Positions 38,298 through 47,288 of a DNA stretch of 64,000 nucleotides are shown one piece after another (positions within the stretch are counted from its first letter, which is position 1; every line of letters starts with the position of its first letter). The notes under the pieces are model-generated. The model made no database searches, was not told the origin of the DNA, and saw nothing but the letters and a program-made list of their open reading frames with translations. Origin of the DNA: Pseudoalteromonas rubra (GTDB lineage Bacteria > Pseudomonadota > Gammaproteobacteria > Enterobacterales > Alteromonadaceae); assembly GCF_005887115.1 (NCBI RefSeq), contig NZ_PNCJ01000017.1, positions 124,001-188,000 of the forward strand. The letters are read 5' to 3'. Made by a program: the position numbers and the translations under genes.

Positions 38298-38373
38298 GTT
38301 TGCTCTTATAAAATTCCCTTATTTCCTTTCCTCTTACTTTCTAACTTTCTGATCTATATAAGCAATTTTCTTT

Positions 38374-38388
38374 TGGCACAAACCTTGG
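38374..38388 (+). promoter_or_regulatory. Sigma-54-type promoter of the pspA operon
   Basis: TGGCACAAACCTTGG carries the -24 TGGCAC element and a -12 element TTGG (consensus TTGC), with the two GG dinucleotides 12 bases apart. In other bacteria pspA is driven by sigma-54 with the activator PspF. No pspF gene lies beside it. Confidence 0.72.
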
Positions 38389-38426
38389 AATAAGTTTAAT
38401 CACATTAGCTTATCAAGGAGCCTGTC

Positions 38427-39092
38427 ATGGCCTTAATCGACCGAATTGAAGATTTAATCAAAGCCGAGTTCAATGCATTGCTCGACAAAGCGGATGATCC
38501 TAAGAAAGATCAGCGCCAGCTACTCTCTCAGCTGGAGGAGGCGCTCAATGAATGTCGCAGCACAGTGGTTCAGGTGATCTGTGAGCAAAAAGCGCTGGCT
38601 CGCCGAGAGCAGGCACTGGCCAAAAAAGCGACGCAATGGCAGCAGCAGGCTGAATACGCGCTGCAAAAGGAGCGTGAAGACCTGGCCCGTGCTGCATTGC
38701 TGGAAAAACAAAAATGTCAGGAAGCACTGCAACAGAATGAAGATGAAGCGGCACAGCTGCAACAGGCTTACGACAAGCTGGAGCAGGATGCACAGACGCT
38801 GACAGAAAAGCTCAATCAGCTGCGAAATAAAGAAGCGCAGCTGGCGCGCCGCGAACACACCGCCACCACCCAGCTAAAAGCCCGTAGTGTGGCAAGTCAG
38901 CAGTCGATAGACGCGGCTCTGGCTCGTTTTGAGTGTCTGGAGCGCAAGGTTGAACGGGTTGAAGCTGAGGTAGACAGTTATGAGCTGGTCAGCAAAGAAC
39001 AAGCGCAATGGCAGGCGCTGGAGACATTGGCACGCGAAGAGCAAGTCGATAAGGCGCTGGCCGAATTGAAACAAAAAACACACCCAGCTTAA
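38427..39092 (+). CDS. pspA: Phage shock protein A (PspA)
   Basis: A 221-residue PspA/IM30 protein, mostly coiled coil, that binds and stabilises the stressed inner membrane. The N-terminal RIEDLIKAEFNALLDKADDP and the following QLLSQLEEALNECRSTVVQV match PspA closely (amphipathic helix then hairpin). AAGGAG precedes the ATG. Behind a sigma-54-type promoter, it is followed by a PspC-domain gene and a small membrane protein. It is distinct from the YjfJ paralogue at 10178. Confidence 0.92.
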   Translation: MALIDRIEDLIKAEFNALLDKADDPKKDQRQLLSQLEEALNECRSTVVQVICEQKALARREQALAKKATQWQQQAEYALQKEREDLARAALLEKQKCQEALQQNEDEAAQLQQAYDKLEQDAQTLTEKLNQLRNKEAQLARREHTATTQLKARSVASQQSIDAALARFECLERKVERVEAEVDSYELVSKEQAQWQALETLAREEQVDKALAELKQKTHPA

Positions 39093-39151
39093 GTGTTGGC
39101 AAACTCAGATGCCAGATGGGCACGAATATAGCAGCAATGAGGAGAACTCTG

Positions 39152-39358
39152 ATGACAGAACATGACACTTATTACAGCACGACACGTTCGCAGCAGCCCC
39201 GTAAAAAAATAGCGGGGGTGTGTGCCAATTTAGCCAAAAGACTAGATATGCCAACCTGGTTGGTTCGCCTTATCACGGTTTTATTGGCACTTAAAGCCCC
39301 GGTTGTAGTGCTGATGGCGTACTTTATTGCCTGGATCGTACTGTCGGAGCGTTCCTGA
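39152..39358 (+). CDS. pspC: PspC-domain protein
   Basis: A 68-residue single-pass membrane protein: a short polar N-terminal region (residues 1-18), then the PspC signature KKIAGVCANLAKRLDMPTWL, then a hydrophobic helix VVLMAYFIAWIVL. PspC in other bacteria anchors PspA and signals. AGGAG lies before the ATG at 39152; a longer frame from 39116 lacks one. It is shorter than E. coli PspC (119 residues), which has a periplasmic part. No pspB was found. Confidence 0.85.
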   Translation: MTEHDTYYSTTRSQQPRKKIAGVCANLAKRLDMPTWLVRLITVLLALKAPVVVLMAYFIAWIVLSERS

Positions 39359-39367
39359 GGAGGCATC

Positions 39368-39691
39368 ATGAAAGCGGCATTTATCTTACTGGTTGGTTTA
39401 ATTGTGTTATCGGCATTATCCTGGCTGTCCTCACCCCTTGCCTGGCTCAGTGTTCCTGAGGTGGTCACGGATGTGAGTTGGGTAGGGATCGAAATGCTCA
39501 GCCTGTTTGTGGCTATGATTGCCGTTTTTGCCTTTCTGGCATTGCTGAGCATAGGGTTGTTCGGCGTGATATTAGTAGTGCTCATTGGGCTAGTATTGGC
39601 ACTATTGTTTAATTCGATTCTTATTGCCGTTCCTTTGTTGTTCTTGATTGCCATCGGTTGGCTTGTGAGTGACAAAGAGGTACTTTGTTAA
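39368..39691 (+). CDS. Small membrane protein in the psp operon
   Basis: A 107-residue protein with three hydrophobic segments and almost no polar loops. AGGAGG lies four bases before the ATG, nine bases after the pspC stop, so it is cotranscribed with and translationally close to pspC. No family was recognised; it takes the operon place of PspD or PspG but does not resemble them. Confidence 0.75.
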   Translation: MKAAFILLVGLIVLSALSWLSSPLAWLSVPEVVTDVSWVGIEMLSLFVAMIAVFAFLALLSIGLFGVILVVLIGLVLALLFNSILIAVPLLFLIAIGWLVSDKEVLC

Positions 39692-39792
39692 ACTGGTTAG
39701 TCGGGTATTTTGCATTTCAGAATGACCCGGCTGAGCAGCTTGTCGGCTGTAAAGAAATGGTGATGAAAGCGCAGTAAACTAAGGGCAATGTG

Positions 39793-39812
39793 GTATAGTT
39801 AACGGACTATAC
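39793..39812. repeat. Inverted repeat upstream of the PCuAC gene
   Basis: GTATAGT / ACTATAC, a 7-bp perfect inverted repeat around TAACGG, 18 bases before the ATG at 39831. It overlaps the likely promoter region and could be an operator. No specific metal-regulator motif was recognised. Confidence 0.45.
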
Positions 39813-39830
39813 TCAACAAGGAAAGCGCTT

Positions 39831-40343
39831 ATGATCAGAAATTTAGCCTTCTTTATGCTGTGTTCATTGCCCTGGATGTCGCAGGCTCACTCCGGCCACA
39901 CACATAGCGAACCTCACCAGCATGTTGATGCCGAACAGGCGCCCGTGACATTAACGCACGCCACTATCCGGGATTTTCTGCCCGCTGCTAAGTCAACTGC
40001 GGGATATTTTACTTTGTCCAACACCACCAAGCAGGCAATGACTTTAGTTAAAGCCGAGATTGAAGGACTGGGGAGAGTAGAGATCCACGAACATGTGCAT
40101 GCCAACGGTATGATGCGCATGCAGCAGATAGATAAACTGGAGATTGCACCTGGTAGCGAGGTTAAGTTTAAGCCTGGTGGATATCACCTGATGGCGTTTG
40201 AGCCGACAAAACCATTAAAAGTGGGCGAAAATCGTAAACTTACACTATATTTTGCTGATGGAAATCGCGTCTATGGTCTGATTGAAGTGATTTCGCTTAA
40301 AACGCAGATGCATAACGCGCACAACGGACATCAGCATCACTAG
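39831..40343 (+). CDS. Periplasmic copper chaperone PCuAC-like protein
   Basis: A 170-residue periplasmic protein with a signal peptide (cut near SQAHSG, about residue 20). It has a His-rich start (HSGHTHSEPHQHVD), the PCuAC core with VEIHEHVHANGMMRM and, after about 20 residues, GGYHLMAF, and a His-rich end. This is the H/M pattern used to bind Cu(I) for delivery to cytochrome c oxidase CuA sites. The extra His stretches may add copper buffering. It is followed nine bases later by a DUF2333 gene. Confidence 0.9.
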   Translation: MIRNLAFFMLCSLPWMSQAHSGHTHSEPHQHVDAEQAPVTLTHATIRDFLPAAKSTAGYFTLSNTTKQAMTLVKAEIEGLGRVEIHEHVHANGMMRMQQIDKLEIAPGSEVKFKPGGYHLMAFEPTKPLKVGENRKLTLYFADGNRVYGLIEVISLKTQMHNAHNGHQHH

Positions 40344-40351
40344 GAGTCTTG

Positions 40352-41350
40352 ATGGATCACAATACACACAATCACATGGCTAAAGTCTGGGTCGTTTTGG
40401 TTACTGTGCTGGTGCTGGGCTACGGCCTGGCAGTATATTGGAGTGCCGAGCCGGACCAGTTCGATGTGGTCGGCAAAGCGAAAAGTCATGCTGAGCAATC
40501 AAACACCCAGCTGGTCACAGGTTATGTGACCACGCACGCCTTGATCACCGTGTCGCAAACTTTGCTCGACAAACCGGGTGGTTACTTATCTAATGATGTC
40601 CTGCCTCCCAGTGTGATGATGGATAATATGCCTGCCTGGGAGTATGGCGCTCTGGAAATGGTGCGTGATATGGCTTTGTCGATGCGTAAGGATTTCAGCC
40701 GTTCACAATCGCAGTCTACGGAGCACCCCAGTCTTAAGAAAGCGCAGCCACAGTTTAACATCAGCTCTACGGCTTGGTTGTGGCCAAGTGCAGAAGGGGA
40801 ATACCGCACTGGTATTGCACACCTAAACGACTACTTGCTGCAGATCTCCAACCCTGTTGATCAGAGCAGCCAGTTTTATGCCCGAGCAGACAACCTGAGA
40901 GGGTGGTTAAAAGAGGCCGAGAAGCGTCTGGGCAGTCTAAGCCAGCGTCTTAGTGCAAGTGTCGGGCAGGACAGACTGAACACCGACCTAGCAGGTGACA
41001 GCGCCGCTAATCAGGCAACTTATGCGGCGAATCACCACGAAGTCAAAACCTCATGGTGGAAAATCGACGACGTTTTTTATGAATCCCGCGGGGCTACATG
41101 GGCCTTGTTACATTTTTTAAGAGCGGTTGAATACGATTTTGCGGATGTGCTTGAGAAGAAAAATGCAAAAGTGAGCCTCCAACAGATCATTCGGGAACTT
41201 GAAGCCACGCAAGAAACCGTGTGGAGCCCTATGATTTTAAATGGTAGTGGTTTTGGATTGGTGGCCAATCACTCATTAGTGATGGCTAACTATATTTCTC
41301 GAGCCAATGCGGCTCTTATTGAACTCAGTGAACTTTTAGCGCAAGGATAA
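40352..41350 (+). CDS. DUF2333 family protein
   Basis: A 332-residue protein with one N-terminal transmembrane helix (about residues 8-28) and a large periplasmic part with LLDKPGGYLSNDVLPPSVMM, AWLWPSAEGEYRTG and WALLHFLRAVEYDF, the pattern of DUF2333. The function is unknown. AGGAG is five bases before the ATG at 40352. It is cotranscribed with the copper chaperone upstream and the outer-membrane protein downstream (four bases away). Confidence 0.82.
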   Translation: MDHNTHNHMAKVWVVLVTVLVLGYGLAVYWSAEPDQFDVVGKAKSHAEQSNTQLVTGYVTTHALITVSQTLLDKPGGYLSNDVLPPSVMMDNMPAWEYGALEMVRDMALSMRKDFSRSQSQSTEHPSLKKAQPQFNISSTAWLWPSAEGEYRTGIAHLNDYLLQISNPVDQSSQFYARADNLRGWLKEAEKRLGSLSQRLSASVGQDRLNTDLAGDSAANQATYAANHHEVKTSWWKIDDVFYESRGATWALLHFLRAVEYDFADVLEKKNAKVSLQQIIRELEATQETVWSPMILNGSGFGLVANHSLVMANYISRANAALIELSELLAQG

Positions 41351-41354
41351 ATAA

Positions 41355-42116
41355 ATGAAAAAGTACTGTTTAGCGGCAGCGTTATCTCTGGCCTGCCTCG
41401 CACCTGCGGCACAAGCAGACACCCTATTAGGTTTGTACCTAGGTGGTGAAGCTTGGGGAGCAGAACCAGAGGGGAGCTTTGCGAACAAGGGTAATCAGCA
41501 AGACTTTGACTTTGAAAAGAAGAACTTTTCGAGCTTCTATGCTGCACTGGAACACCCAGTGCCGTTGGTTCCTAACGTCAAGCTCAAGTATACCGAGCTA
41601 CAACTTGATGGTTCTGCGGTACTGAATGAAACCTTCGACTTCGGTAACAAGAGCTTCACCGTCGGTGGAACGGTTAACACTGTGGGCGACCTTAACCATA
41701 TCGACTATATCTTGTACTATGAGCTGTTCGATAATGACTTGGTGTCCTTTGATTTCGGTCTGAATGCCAAGCACTTTGACGGCGATATCAGCGTAACGGG
41801 TTTTGCTAATGGTGAAGCCACAACCGAGACTGTTGACTTTTCGGGGTTTATTCCACTGGGTTATCTGCGAGGTGAGATTGGTCTGCCGCTTACAGGCTTG
41901 AGCGTCTTTGCAGAAGGTAGCTTGCTGGCCATCGACGACAGTAAAATCCAGGATTTCCAGGTAGGTGTCGCGTGGGAATTCATTGACAATATGGCGGTCG
42001 ATGTCGCTGTACGTGCGGGCTATCGCTCTATGGTGGTAGAGTTGGACGATGTGGACGATATTACTACCGATTTGGATGCATCGGGACCGTTCGCGGGACT
42101 ACAGGTTCATTTCTAA
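41355..42116 (+). CDS. Outer-membrane beta-barrel protein (TIGR04219-type)
   Basis: A 253-residue outer-membrane protein with a signal peptide (cut near AAQADT, about residue 22). Alternating hydrophobic and polar residues and the Phe-terminated last strand (GPFAGLQVHF) are those of a beta barrel of about ten strands. The YLGGEAWGAEPEGSFA start and KLKYTELQLDG segment fit the TIGR04219 family of Alteromonadales and Vibrionales. The role is unknown. Confidence 0.8.
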   Translation: MKKYCLAAALSLACLAPAAQADTLLGLYLGGEAWGAEPEGSFANKGNQQDFDFEKKNFSSFYAALEHPVPLVPNVKLKYTELQLDGSAVLNETFDFGNKSFTVGGTVNTVGDLNHIDYILYYELFDNDLVSFDFGLNAKHFDGDISVTGFANGEATTETVDFSGFIPLGYLRGEIGLPLTGLSVFAEGSLLAIDDSKIQDFQVGVAWEFIDNMAVDVAVRAGYRSMVVELDDVDDITTDLDASGPFAGLQVHF

Positions 42117-42123
42117 CCACTTT

Positions 42124-42156
42124 AGCATCAGAGCGGCAGCAGCTCGCTCTGATGCT
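42124..42156. terminator. Convergent hairpin after the outer-membrane protein gene
   Basis: AGCATCAGAGCG / CGCTCTGATGCT, a perfect 12-bp stem with a nine-base loop between two convergent genes. A weak T stretch follows on the plus strand. Confidence 0.65.
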
Positions 42157-42162
42157 GACTTT

Positions 42163-42732
42163 CTACAAGCCAACGCCACAGCGGTGTGGTTGGTTTAAAC
42201 AACTGATTTTATAGGTCTGGGTGACTTCATCATAGTATCCATCATTGTCAATAGCCCTGACTCGGATGTTAATCGTTTGGTTGATAGTACCTACATAGTA
42301 TGCTCTGTCTGCATCCATGTTGAAGCCAGTTAGTTCACTGTCATTCACCCATACCCTATGTGATACCACACGTCCGTCTGGATCATGACTTTTAAACAAG
42401 ATATTGACTAAATCTACGTTGTTATTCACTGATATTTTGGCATAAGGTTTACGATCACACACGCGCTTGGTCACATTTTCATAATGAGAAAATGGGACCG
42501 TAGCGTCACAGGAAAAGCTGCTGCTCCCCCTTTGTTCATATATAGTATGCCACCGGACTGGCGTCGCCGGGATATACCGAGACAGTGTGTATGCTCCCAC
42601 TTCACATGCTGCCCAGCCCTCGTAAATGGCCTGCTTACCTACTGTTTGTGTCCGGCAATTGACCTGCTCGCCACCAGCATAGCCAACACCAGAAACTAGA
42701 CCCAAAGTTATTAAAATGGCTAATTTATTCAT
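42163..42732 (-). CDS. Secreted cysteine-containing protein with an Ig-like segment
   Basis: A 189-residue protein with a signal peptide (cut near GYAGG, about residue 20). The mature chain has six cysteines, so up to three disulfides. The second half, with SHDPDGRVVSHRVWVNDSEL and AIDNDGYYDEVTQTYKI, looks like a PKD or Ig-type beta sandwich. No family was recognised with confidence. It diverges from the TonB-receptor gene by 244 bases and has a clear AGGAA upstream. Confidence 0.65.
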   Translation of the reverse strand: MNKLAILITLGLVSGVGYAGGEQVNCRTQTVGKQAIYEGWAACEVGAYTLSRYIPATPVRWHTIYEQRGSSSFSCDATVPFSHYENVTKRVCDRKPYAKISVNNNVDLVNILFKSHDPDGRVVSHRVWVNDSELTGFNMDADRAYYVGTINQTINIRVRAIDNDGYYDEVTQTYKISCLNQPHRCGVGL

Positions 42733-42976
42733 TTCATTTCCTTATTCTTAACTGAATTATTTTCTCTATACCCACTGTATTCTGTGGTACTTAAAGTTAT
42801 CAAGTCGTGTTTTTTTGTAAACTTGTGTGTTTTCTTTATTTGTTTGTGAATCGCGTGTGTTTGTGTTAATAAATGTGTGTTGGCCCCAATCTTGGGATCA
42901 ATCTGCGCACCTTGCCGGTTAAGTAGTACGGACAACTTAAAAACATAACGAAAAGTTAGTATTCAGGAGTAAGGAA

Positions 42977-45631
42977 ATGAATAAGAATAAACTGCTGCGC
43001 GCCGTGCAGTATGCCATTAGTGGCTCCGTATTGGCTAGCAGTGTAGTCGCCCTGCCGGCACTGAGTGAAGAAAGCAGTGCTGATGTCGAGCGCATTGAAG
43101 TTACCGGGTCACGGATTAAACGCCATGACTTGGAAAAGTCAGCCCCAGTCTCCATTGTTGATGCCGCTCAAATCGAGATTTCTGGTGTTGAAAATGTGGC
43201 TGATCTGATCAACCGCTTACCTGCTATTACCGGTATCACCAATACCACTCAGGCTGGTAGTGCCACATCGAGTATTAACCTGCGGGGCTTGCCCGGTACA
43301 GCTACCCTAGTCTTAATCAACGGTCAGCGTGCCGCGAATAACGCCTCGGATGGCGAAACAGTCGATATTAACAGTATTCCGCCTTCAGCTATTGCGCGCA
43401 TCGAAGTCCTTAAAGATGGTGCGTCGGCCATTTATGGTTCCGATGCTGTTGCCGGGGTAGTGAATATTATTCTTAAAGAGCGTTATGAGGGCTTTTCGGT
43501 CGACGTGAACAAGTCGGTGTCAGAAGAAGATGGTGGCGACTCTACCAGCATGAACTTGCTGTTTGGCGGTGCTTCAGACAAGGGCTCCTTTGTGATCGGT
43601 GCCAACATTTATAAGCAGGATGCGGTGTATTCTAGGGATCGCGATGCGACTCGGGTTACGCCATTGAAAAGCTCGGCTATCCCATCTGGGCGAGCAACAA
43701 TCACTGGTTATAAAACCAATGCGGATAATAGCTTGGTATTTACCGGTGATGAAACAGATGTTTCTATCATAACACGGGTTAATTCCGCTACGGACTTATC
43801 TGGTTATTTAGGTGACTGGGAAGGCTACAATTATCAGCAAGTCACCTCAGAAGTCCCCGAAAACAAGCGTTTTTCTATTTACGGCAGTGGCACCTATGAG
43901 CTGAGCGATGAGCTGATTGTAAAGGGGGAATTTATCCATTCAGACACCGAGGTGTTTGAAACATGGGCTTATGCCCCGATTTTCTCCGCCTCTGAGGTAG
44001 GGGACGTATCATGGAAGGCAACCAACCAGTACAATATTTTTGGTCAAGATGTGCTGGACTGGCGCCGTCGTATGACCGATTCCGGTGAGCCGCGCTTCTT
44101 TGCCCATGATACCCAGTTTGACCGCATTGTGCTGTCACTCCAGGGCAGCTTTAACGACAACTGGCAGTGGAGTGCAAGGGCGCTGGGCTCACAGAGCCGT
44201 TATCACCAGATTTATGTTAACGTAATCAACAAAGAGCGTCTGAAACTGGCCGTGGGTGATCAAGATATTTGTGCCAAGGTAGAAGGATGTGTACAAATGG
44301 ATCCTCTGGCGCCTGCAGGTGGTTTAAGTGAAGAGCAATGGCGCTATTTACTGACTGACGTTCAGATGGCTGGCAAAGCCAATGTCGAGTCTTATCATTT
44401 TGATGTTAATGGCGATTTATTTGAGTTGAGTGCCGGGGCTGTCGGCTTTGCTGCTGGGGTGGAATTCAGAAACGAACGTTTTGACAAACAACCGGATGGC
44501 CTGATTGAAAACTTTGGCACCATCGGTGGCGTTAACCTCAAGGCCACAGAGGGCAGCCGGGATGTCAGCGAAGCCTATGCAGAAGCGTTAATTCCTGTGA
44601 CGGAGAACTTTGACATTAATCTGGCGCTGCGTTACTCCGATTTCAGTGATTTTGGCGATACACTAAACCCAAAAATTGGCTTTGACTTCAACCCTATAGA
44701 ATCTGTAAAACTGCGTGCGACCTACTCGACTGGATTCCGAGCGCCATCTTTGCAGGAACTGTATCAGGGAGAGTCGGAGGCATTTAACTTCCTGGCAGAT
44801 CCCTGTAGTGCAGACAATGCTGGTTCTACACCGGAAACAAAAGGCTGTGTTACTCAGTCAGATCCGACTGTGATTCAGTTCCTTGCCATTACTTCGGGTA
44901 ATGCTACAAAGCTCGAAGCGGAAGAGTCAGAGAGCTTTACGGCCGGGGTGGTATGGAGCCCGACGGTGGATAATGACTTCAACATCCGTCTGGATTACTT
45001 CAGCATCACGCTGGAAAATGCTATTGATAACCCCAAACAGTATTTTATCGACAAGAATGCGGCGGGCGATACAGAGCTTGGCAATCGCGTCACCCGAGAT
45101 GCCAATGGCAACATTAAGCGCATTGATGTCACTTATCTAAACCTTTCTGAACGAGAAGTCTCTGGTTTTGACCTAGGGGTGAATTATGCGCTGGACACCA
45201 GCATAGGTGGATTTAACTTTGGCGCTGAGCTGTCCTGGTATGAAAAGTACAACGATCAGGCGCACCCAGAAGCACAAGTTATAGATCGGGTTGGTACTTA
45301 CGATAACGGCTCAAACGCCGGATTATTGCCTGAATACAAGCTATCGGGTTTTGTCACCTGGAAACAGGATGATTTGACTATTGACTTGCGTACCCAGTGG
45401 ATGGATGAAGTGGAAGATCTGGGTAAAGCGGATACCATGATCGATTCTTATACCCGTTTTGATGTCACTGCTGCGTATAAGTATCAGGAAAACTGGACCT
45501 TCTCAATGGGGATTGACAACTTGTTTGATGAAGAACCGCCGCAGGTCGTTACTGTACCTTCTGGCATTGAAGGCAATACTTATGACATCACAGGGCGCAG
45601 TGTCTTCTTTAAGGTGAAGTACGAGTTGTAA
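42977..45631 (+). CDS. TonB-dependent receptor
   Basis: An 884-residue outer-membrane receptor that imports a ligand using TonB energy. Signal peptide about residues 1-30; the plug domain spans about 50-160 (NLRGLPGTATLVLINGQRAA, RIEVLKDGASAIYGSDAV), and the C-terminal 22-strand barrel ends in a Phe-rich FFKVKYEL. The IEVTGSRIKRHD start is typical of marine carbohydrate or peptide receptors. Substrate unknown; no co-localised transport genes. TAAGGA precedes the ATG. Confidence 0.93.
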   Translation: MNKNKLLRAVQYAISGSVLASSVVALPALSEESSADVERIEVTGSRIKRHDLEKSAPVSIVDAAQIEISGVENVADLINRLPAITGITNTTQAGSATSSINLRGLPGTATLVLINGQRAANNASDGETVDINSIPPSAIARIEVLKDGASAIYGSDAVAGVVNIILKERYEGFSVDVNKSVSEEDGGDSTSMNLLFGGASDKGSFVIGANIYKQDAVYSRDRDATRVTPLKSSAIPSGRATITGYKTNADNSLVFTGDETDVSIITRVNSATDLSGYLGDWEGYNYQQVTSEVPENKRFSIYGSGTYELSDELIVKGEFIHSDTEVFETWAYAPIFSASEVGDVSWKATNQYNIFGQDVLDWRRRMTDSGEPRFFAHDTQFDRIVLSLQGSFNDNWQWSARALGSQSRYHQIYVNVINKERLKLAVGDQDICAKVEGCVQMDPLAPAGGLSEEQWRYLLTDVQMAGKANVESYHFDVNGDLFELSAGAVGFAAGVEFRNERFDKQPDGLIENFGTIGGVNLKATEGSRDVSEAYAEALIPVTENFDINLALRYSDFSDFGDTLNPKIGFDFNPIESVKLRATYSTGFRAPSLQELYQGESEAFNFLADPCSADNAGSTPETKGCVTQSDPTVIQFLAITSGNATKLEAEESESFTAGVVWSPTVDNDFNIRLDYFSITLENAIDNPKQYFIDKNAAGDTELGNRVTRDANGNIKRIDVTYLNLSEREVSGFDLGVNYALDTSIGGFNFGAELSWYEKYNDQAHPEAQVIDRVGTYDNGSNAGLLPEYKLSGFVTWKQDDLTIDLRTQWMDEVEDLGKADTMIDSYTRFDVTAAYKYQENWTFSMGIDNLFDEEPPQVVTVPSGIEGNTYDITGRSVFFKVKYEL

Positions 45632-45681
45632 CCCAACTTGTCTGGCTCCTAAACTGGGGCCGGATTCACTCTCCAAATCCG

Positions 45682-45699
45682 GGCTCCCGTATGGGAGCC
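45682..45699. terminator. Convergent hairpin after the TonB receptor
   Basis: GGCTCCC / GGGAGCC stem with a GTAT loop; the last base touches the stop codon of the convergent gene. No T-run follows, so it may act as a 3' stabiliser. Confidence 0.4.
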
Positions 45700-46577
45700 T
45701 AGTTCCAGTGCAATGTAAACTCTTCTTCTAGCGCTTTACCAAGCAGTTGTCTGTAGGTTTTGTTGACAGGTGTATTGATGAGCTTTTTTAGCTCATCTCC
45801 GGTTTGAGTTAGCTTGTAATAACTGAGGACAAGATCGTTGCTGTTGGCCTCAATAGAAAGGTGTTTACCTTGGTATGCCAGCGTCATAGACTGACCTTTT
45901 TGCAGGTTTGCCGATTCAATTTCCTGGCGGTAGATCAGGTTTATATCCATCAGAGTCAGAATATGTGGAAAACTCAACCCCGCCTGAGCCAGGTTAAGCG
46001 ACTCTTTTGTCCCTTTTCTGAGTAAATCAAATAGCGAAGGCTTTTTATAAAAGCCAAGTAAAATCAGGTAACTGTCTTCTTTTTCCAGGTAACCACACAG
46101 TGACGCACAGCGTTGTAATGCATCCGCTTCTTTTTGTGTCATCTGCTTCAGGGTCTGTAAACTTTTTATTGAAAAAGTACCTGGTGAAATTGATTCTCCA
46201 ACCAGTATTTTCGCCCATAGTTTTTGCATTGCGCTGTTGGCAATGTCTTCGGCAAGCGCAATGAAGTGCTCCAGCCAGTCAGGATCTGGGCGTCCCCGGC
46301 TGGTGACATCCGGACATAAGGTGAGTGACATACCCATAATGGATTCAATGTTGCGTTGCTGGGCAATGCGCTGTAGCTGACTTCGCTTAAGTGCGCGTTT
46401 TAGTATCCCATGCTCGCTACGTACAATAAATTGATTCTGATTGGGATTAGGCGTGTTTGCAAAGCGCCGATCTTCGGATTGAATCGCGGCTTTAGGCTGT
46501 TTGATCATGGCGTAGCCGAGCTTTTCTTCTATCAGAAGTGCCAAGCTTGAGCGCGCCTGAGCATTTTTTATGGTCAT
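45699..46577 (-). CDS. TIGR03899-type protein of unknown function
   Basis: A 292-residue cytoplasmic protein. The central segment PDPDWLEHFIALAEDIANSAMQ and LWAKILVGESISPGTFSIKSLQTL are typical of a family (TIGR03899, related to DUF2806) found in Vibrionales and Alteromonadales with no known role. The C-terminal part contains TLAYQGKHLSIEANSNDLVL. It is two bases downstream of a membrane-anchored START-like protein in an apparent operon. Confidence 0.72.
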   Translation of the reverse strand: MTIKNAQARSSLALLIEEKLGYAMIKQPKAAIQSEDRRFANTPNPNQNQFIVRSEHGILKRALKRSQLQRIAQQRNIESIMGMSLTLCPDVTSRGRPDPDWLEHFIALAEDIANSAMQKLWAKILVGESISPGTFSIKSLQTLKQMTQKEADALQRCASLCGYLEKEDSYLILLGFYKKPSLFDLLRKGTKESLNLAQAGLSFPHILTLMDINLIYRQEIESANLQKGQSMTLAYQGKHLSIEANSNDLVLSYYKLTQTGDELKKLINTPVNKTYRQLLGKALEEEFTLHWN

Positions 46578-46579
46578 AC

Positions 46580-47104
46580 CTATCCCTGTCTGTGTAATTT
46601 TAATTGGCTGACAATTTGATTCATCATCATTTTTAGCTGCTGCTCAATATAATAAGCAGCAAAACGAGCGTACAGGCCTCCAACCAAGGGCGCGTGGTTT
46701 TCACCTTTGGCACTGAGTTTTACCACCACGCTTTCTTCTTGCTGACTCACAACAAGTTGAATGTGTGCAACGTGTTCGGTATCAAATCTGATTTGTACTG
46801 TCACACCTTGCTCATTCAGGCTCAATACAGTTATTTCGGCTAGTCCCCAGGGGTGAACCAGTTCACCATAGCCACCTATCTGCTGAGCCTGAGTCAGAAA
46901 AGACAGCTGTAAGTCAGATTGCGGCGTCAATAATCCTTGCCAATTCGCTACGTTTAAATAGCGCTTTGCAGTTTGTATATCTTGCACAGCGATTGTTTGC
47001 TCTGCCTGGGCCTGATAGCGAGAGGGAAGCAGGGCGGTTAGTACAACCAGGCTGAATATAAAAACGAGGCCGAATAGAAAAGCTCGGAAAATAGTTGCTG
47101 TCAT
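46580..47104 (-). CDS. Membrane-anchored START-like (SRPBCC) protein
   Basis: A 174-residue protein with an N-terminal hydrophobic anchor (about residues 7-28) followed by a domain with the strand-helix pattern of the polyketide cyclase/START fold, ending in a long helix (YIEQQLKMMMNQIVSQLKL). Identity is by fold impression only, and the ligand is unknown. The stop is two bases from the next gene, so the two are cotranscribed. Confidence 0.6.
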   Translation of the reverse strand: MTATIFRAFLFGLVFIFSLVVLTALLPSRYQAQAEQTIAVQDIQTAKRYLNVANWQGLLTPQSDLQLSFLTQAQQIGGYGELVHPWGLAEITVLSLNEQGVTVQIRFDTEHVAHIQLVVSQQEESVVVKLSAKGENHAPLVGGLYARFAAYYIEQQLKMMMNQIVSQLKLHRQG

Positions 47105-47288
47105 AACTTGCTTTGAGCCGCTATATTATTTAGTTAACGAGCACAAGTAGTTGAACATCGACTATAATATTACTTGAGTGTTAACGGGTATGGATCTTGA
47201 TAGTAAAAACCTATCATAATTTATAAGAAAACACATAGGCAAATATGCCATGTGCGCAGAAACTAAGTAGTTGAACATAAGGTTGATG

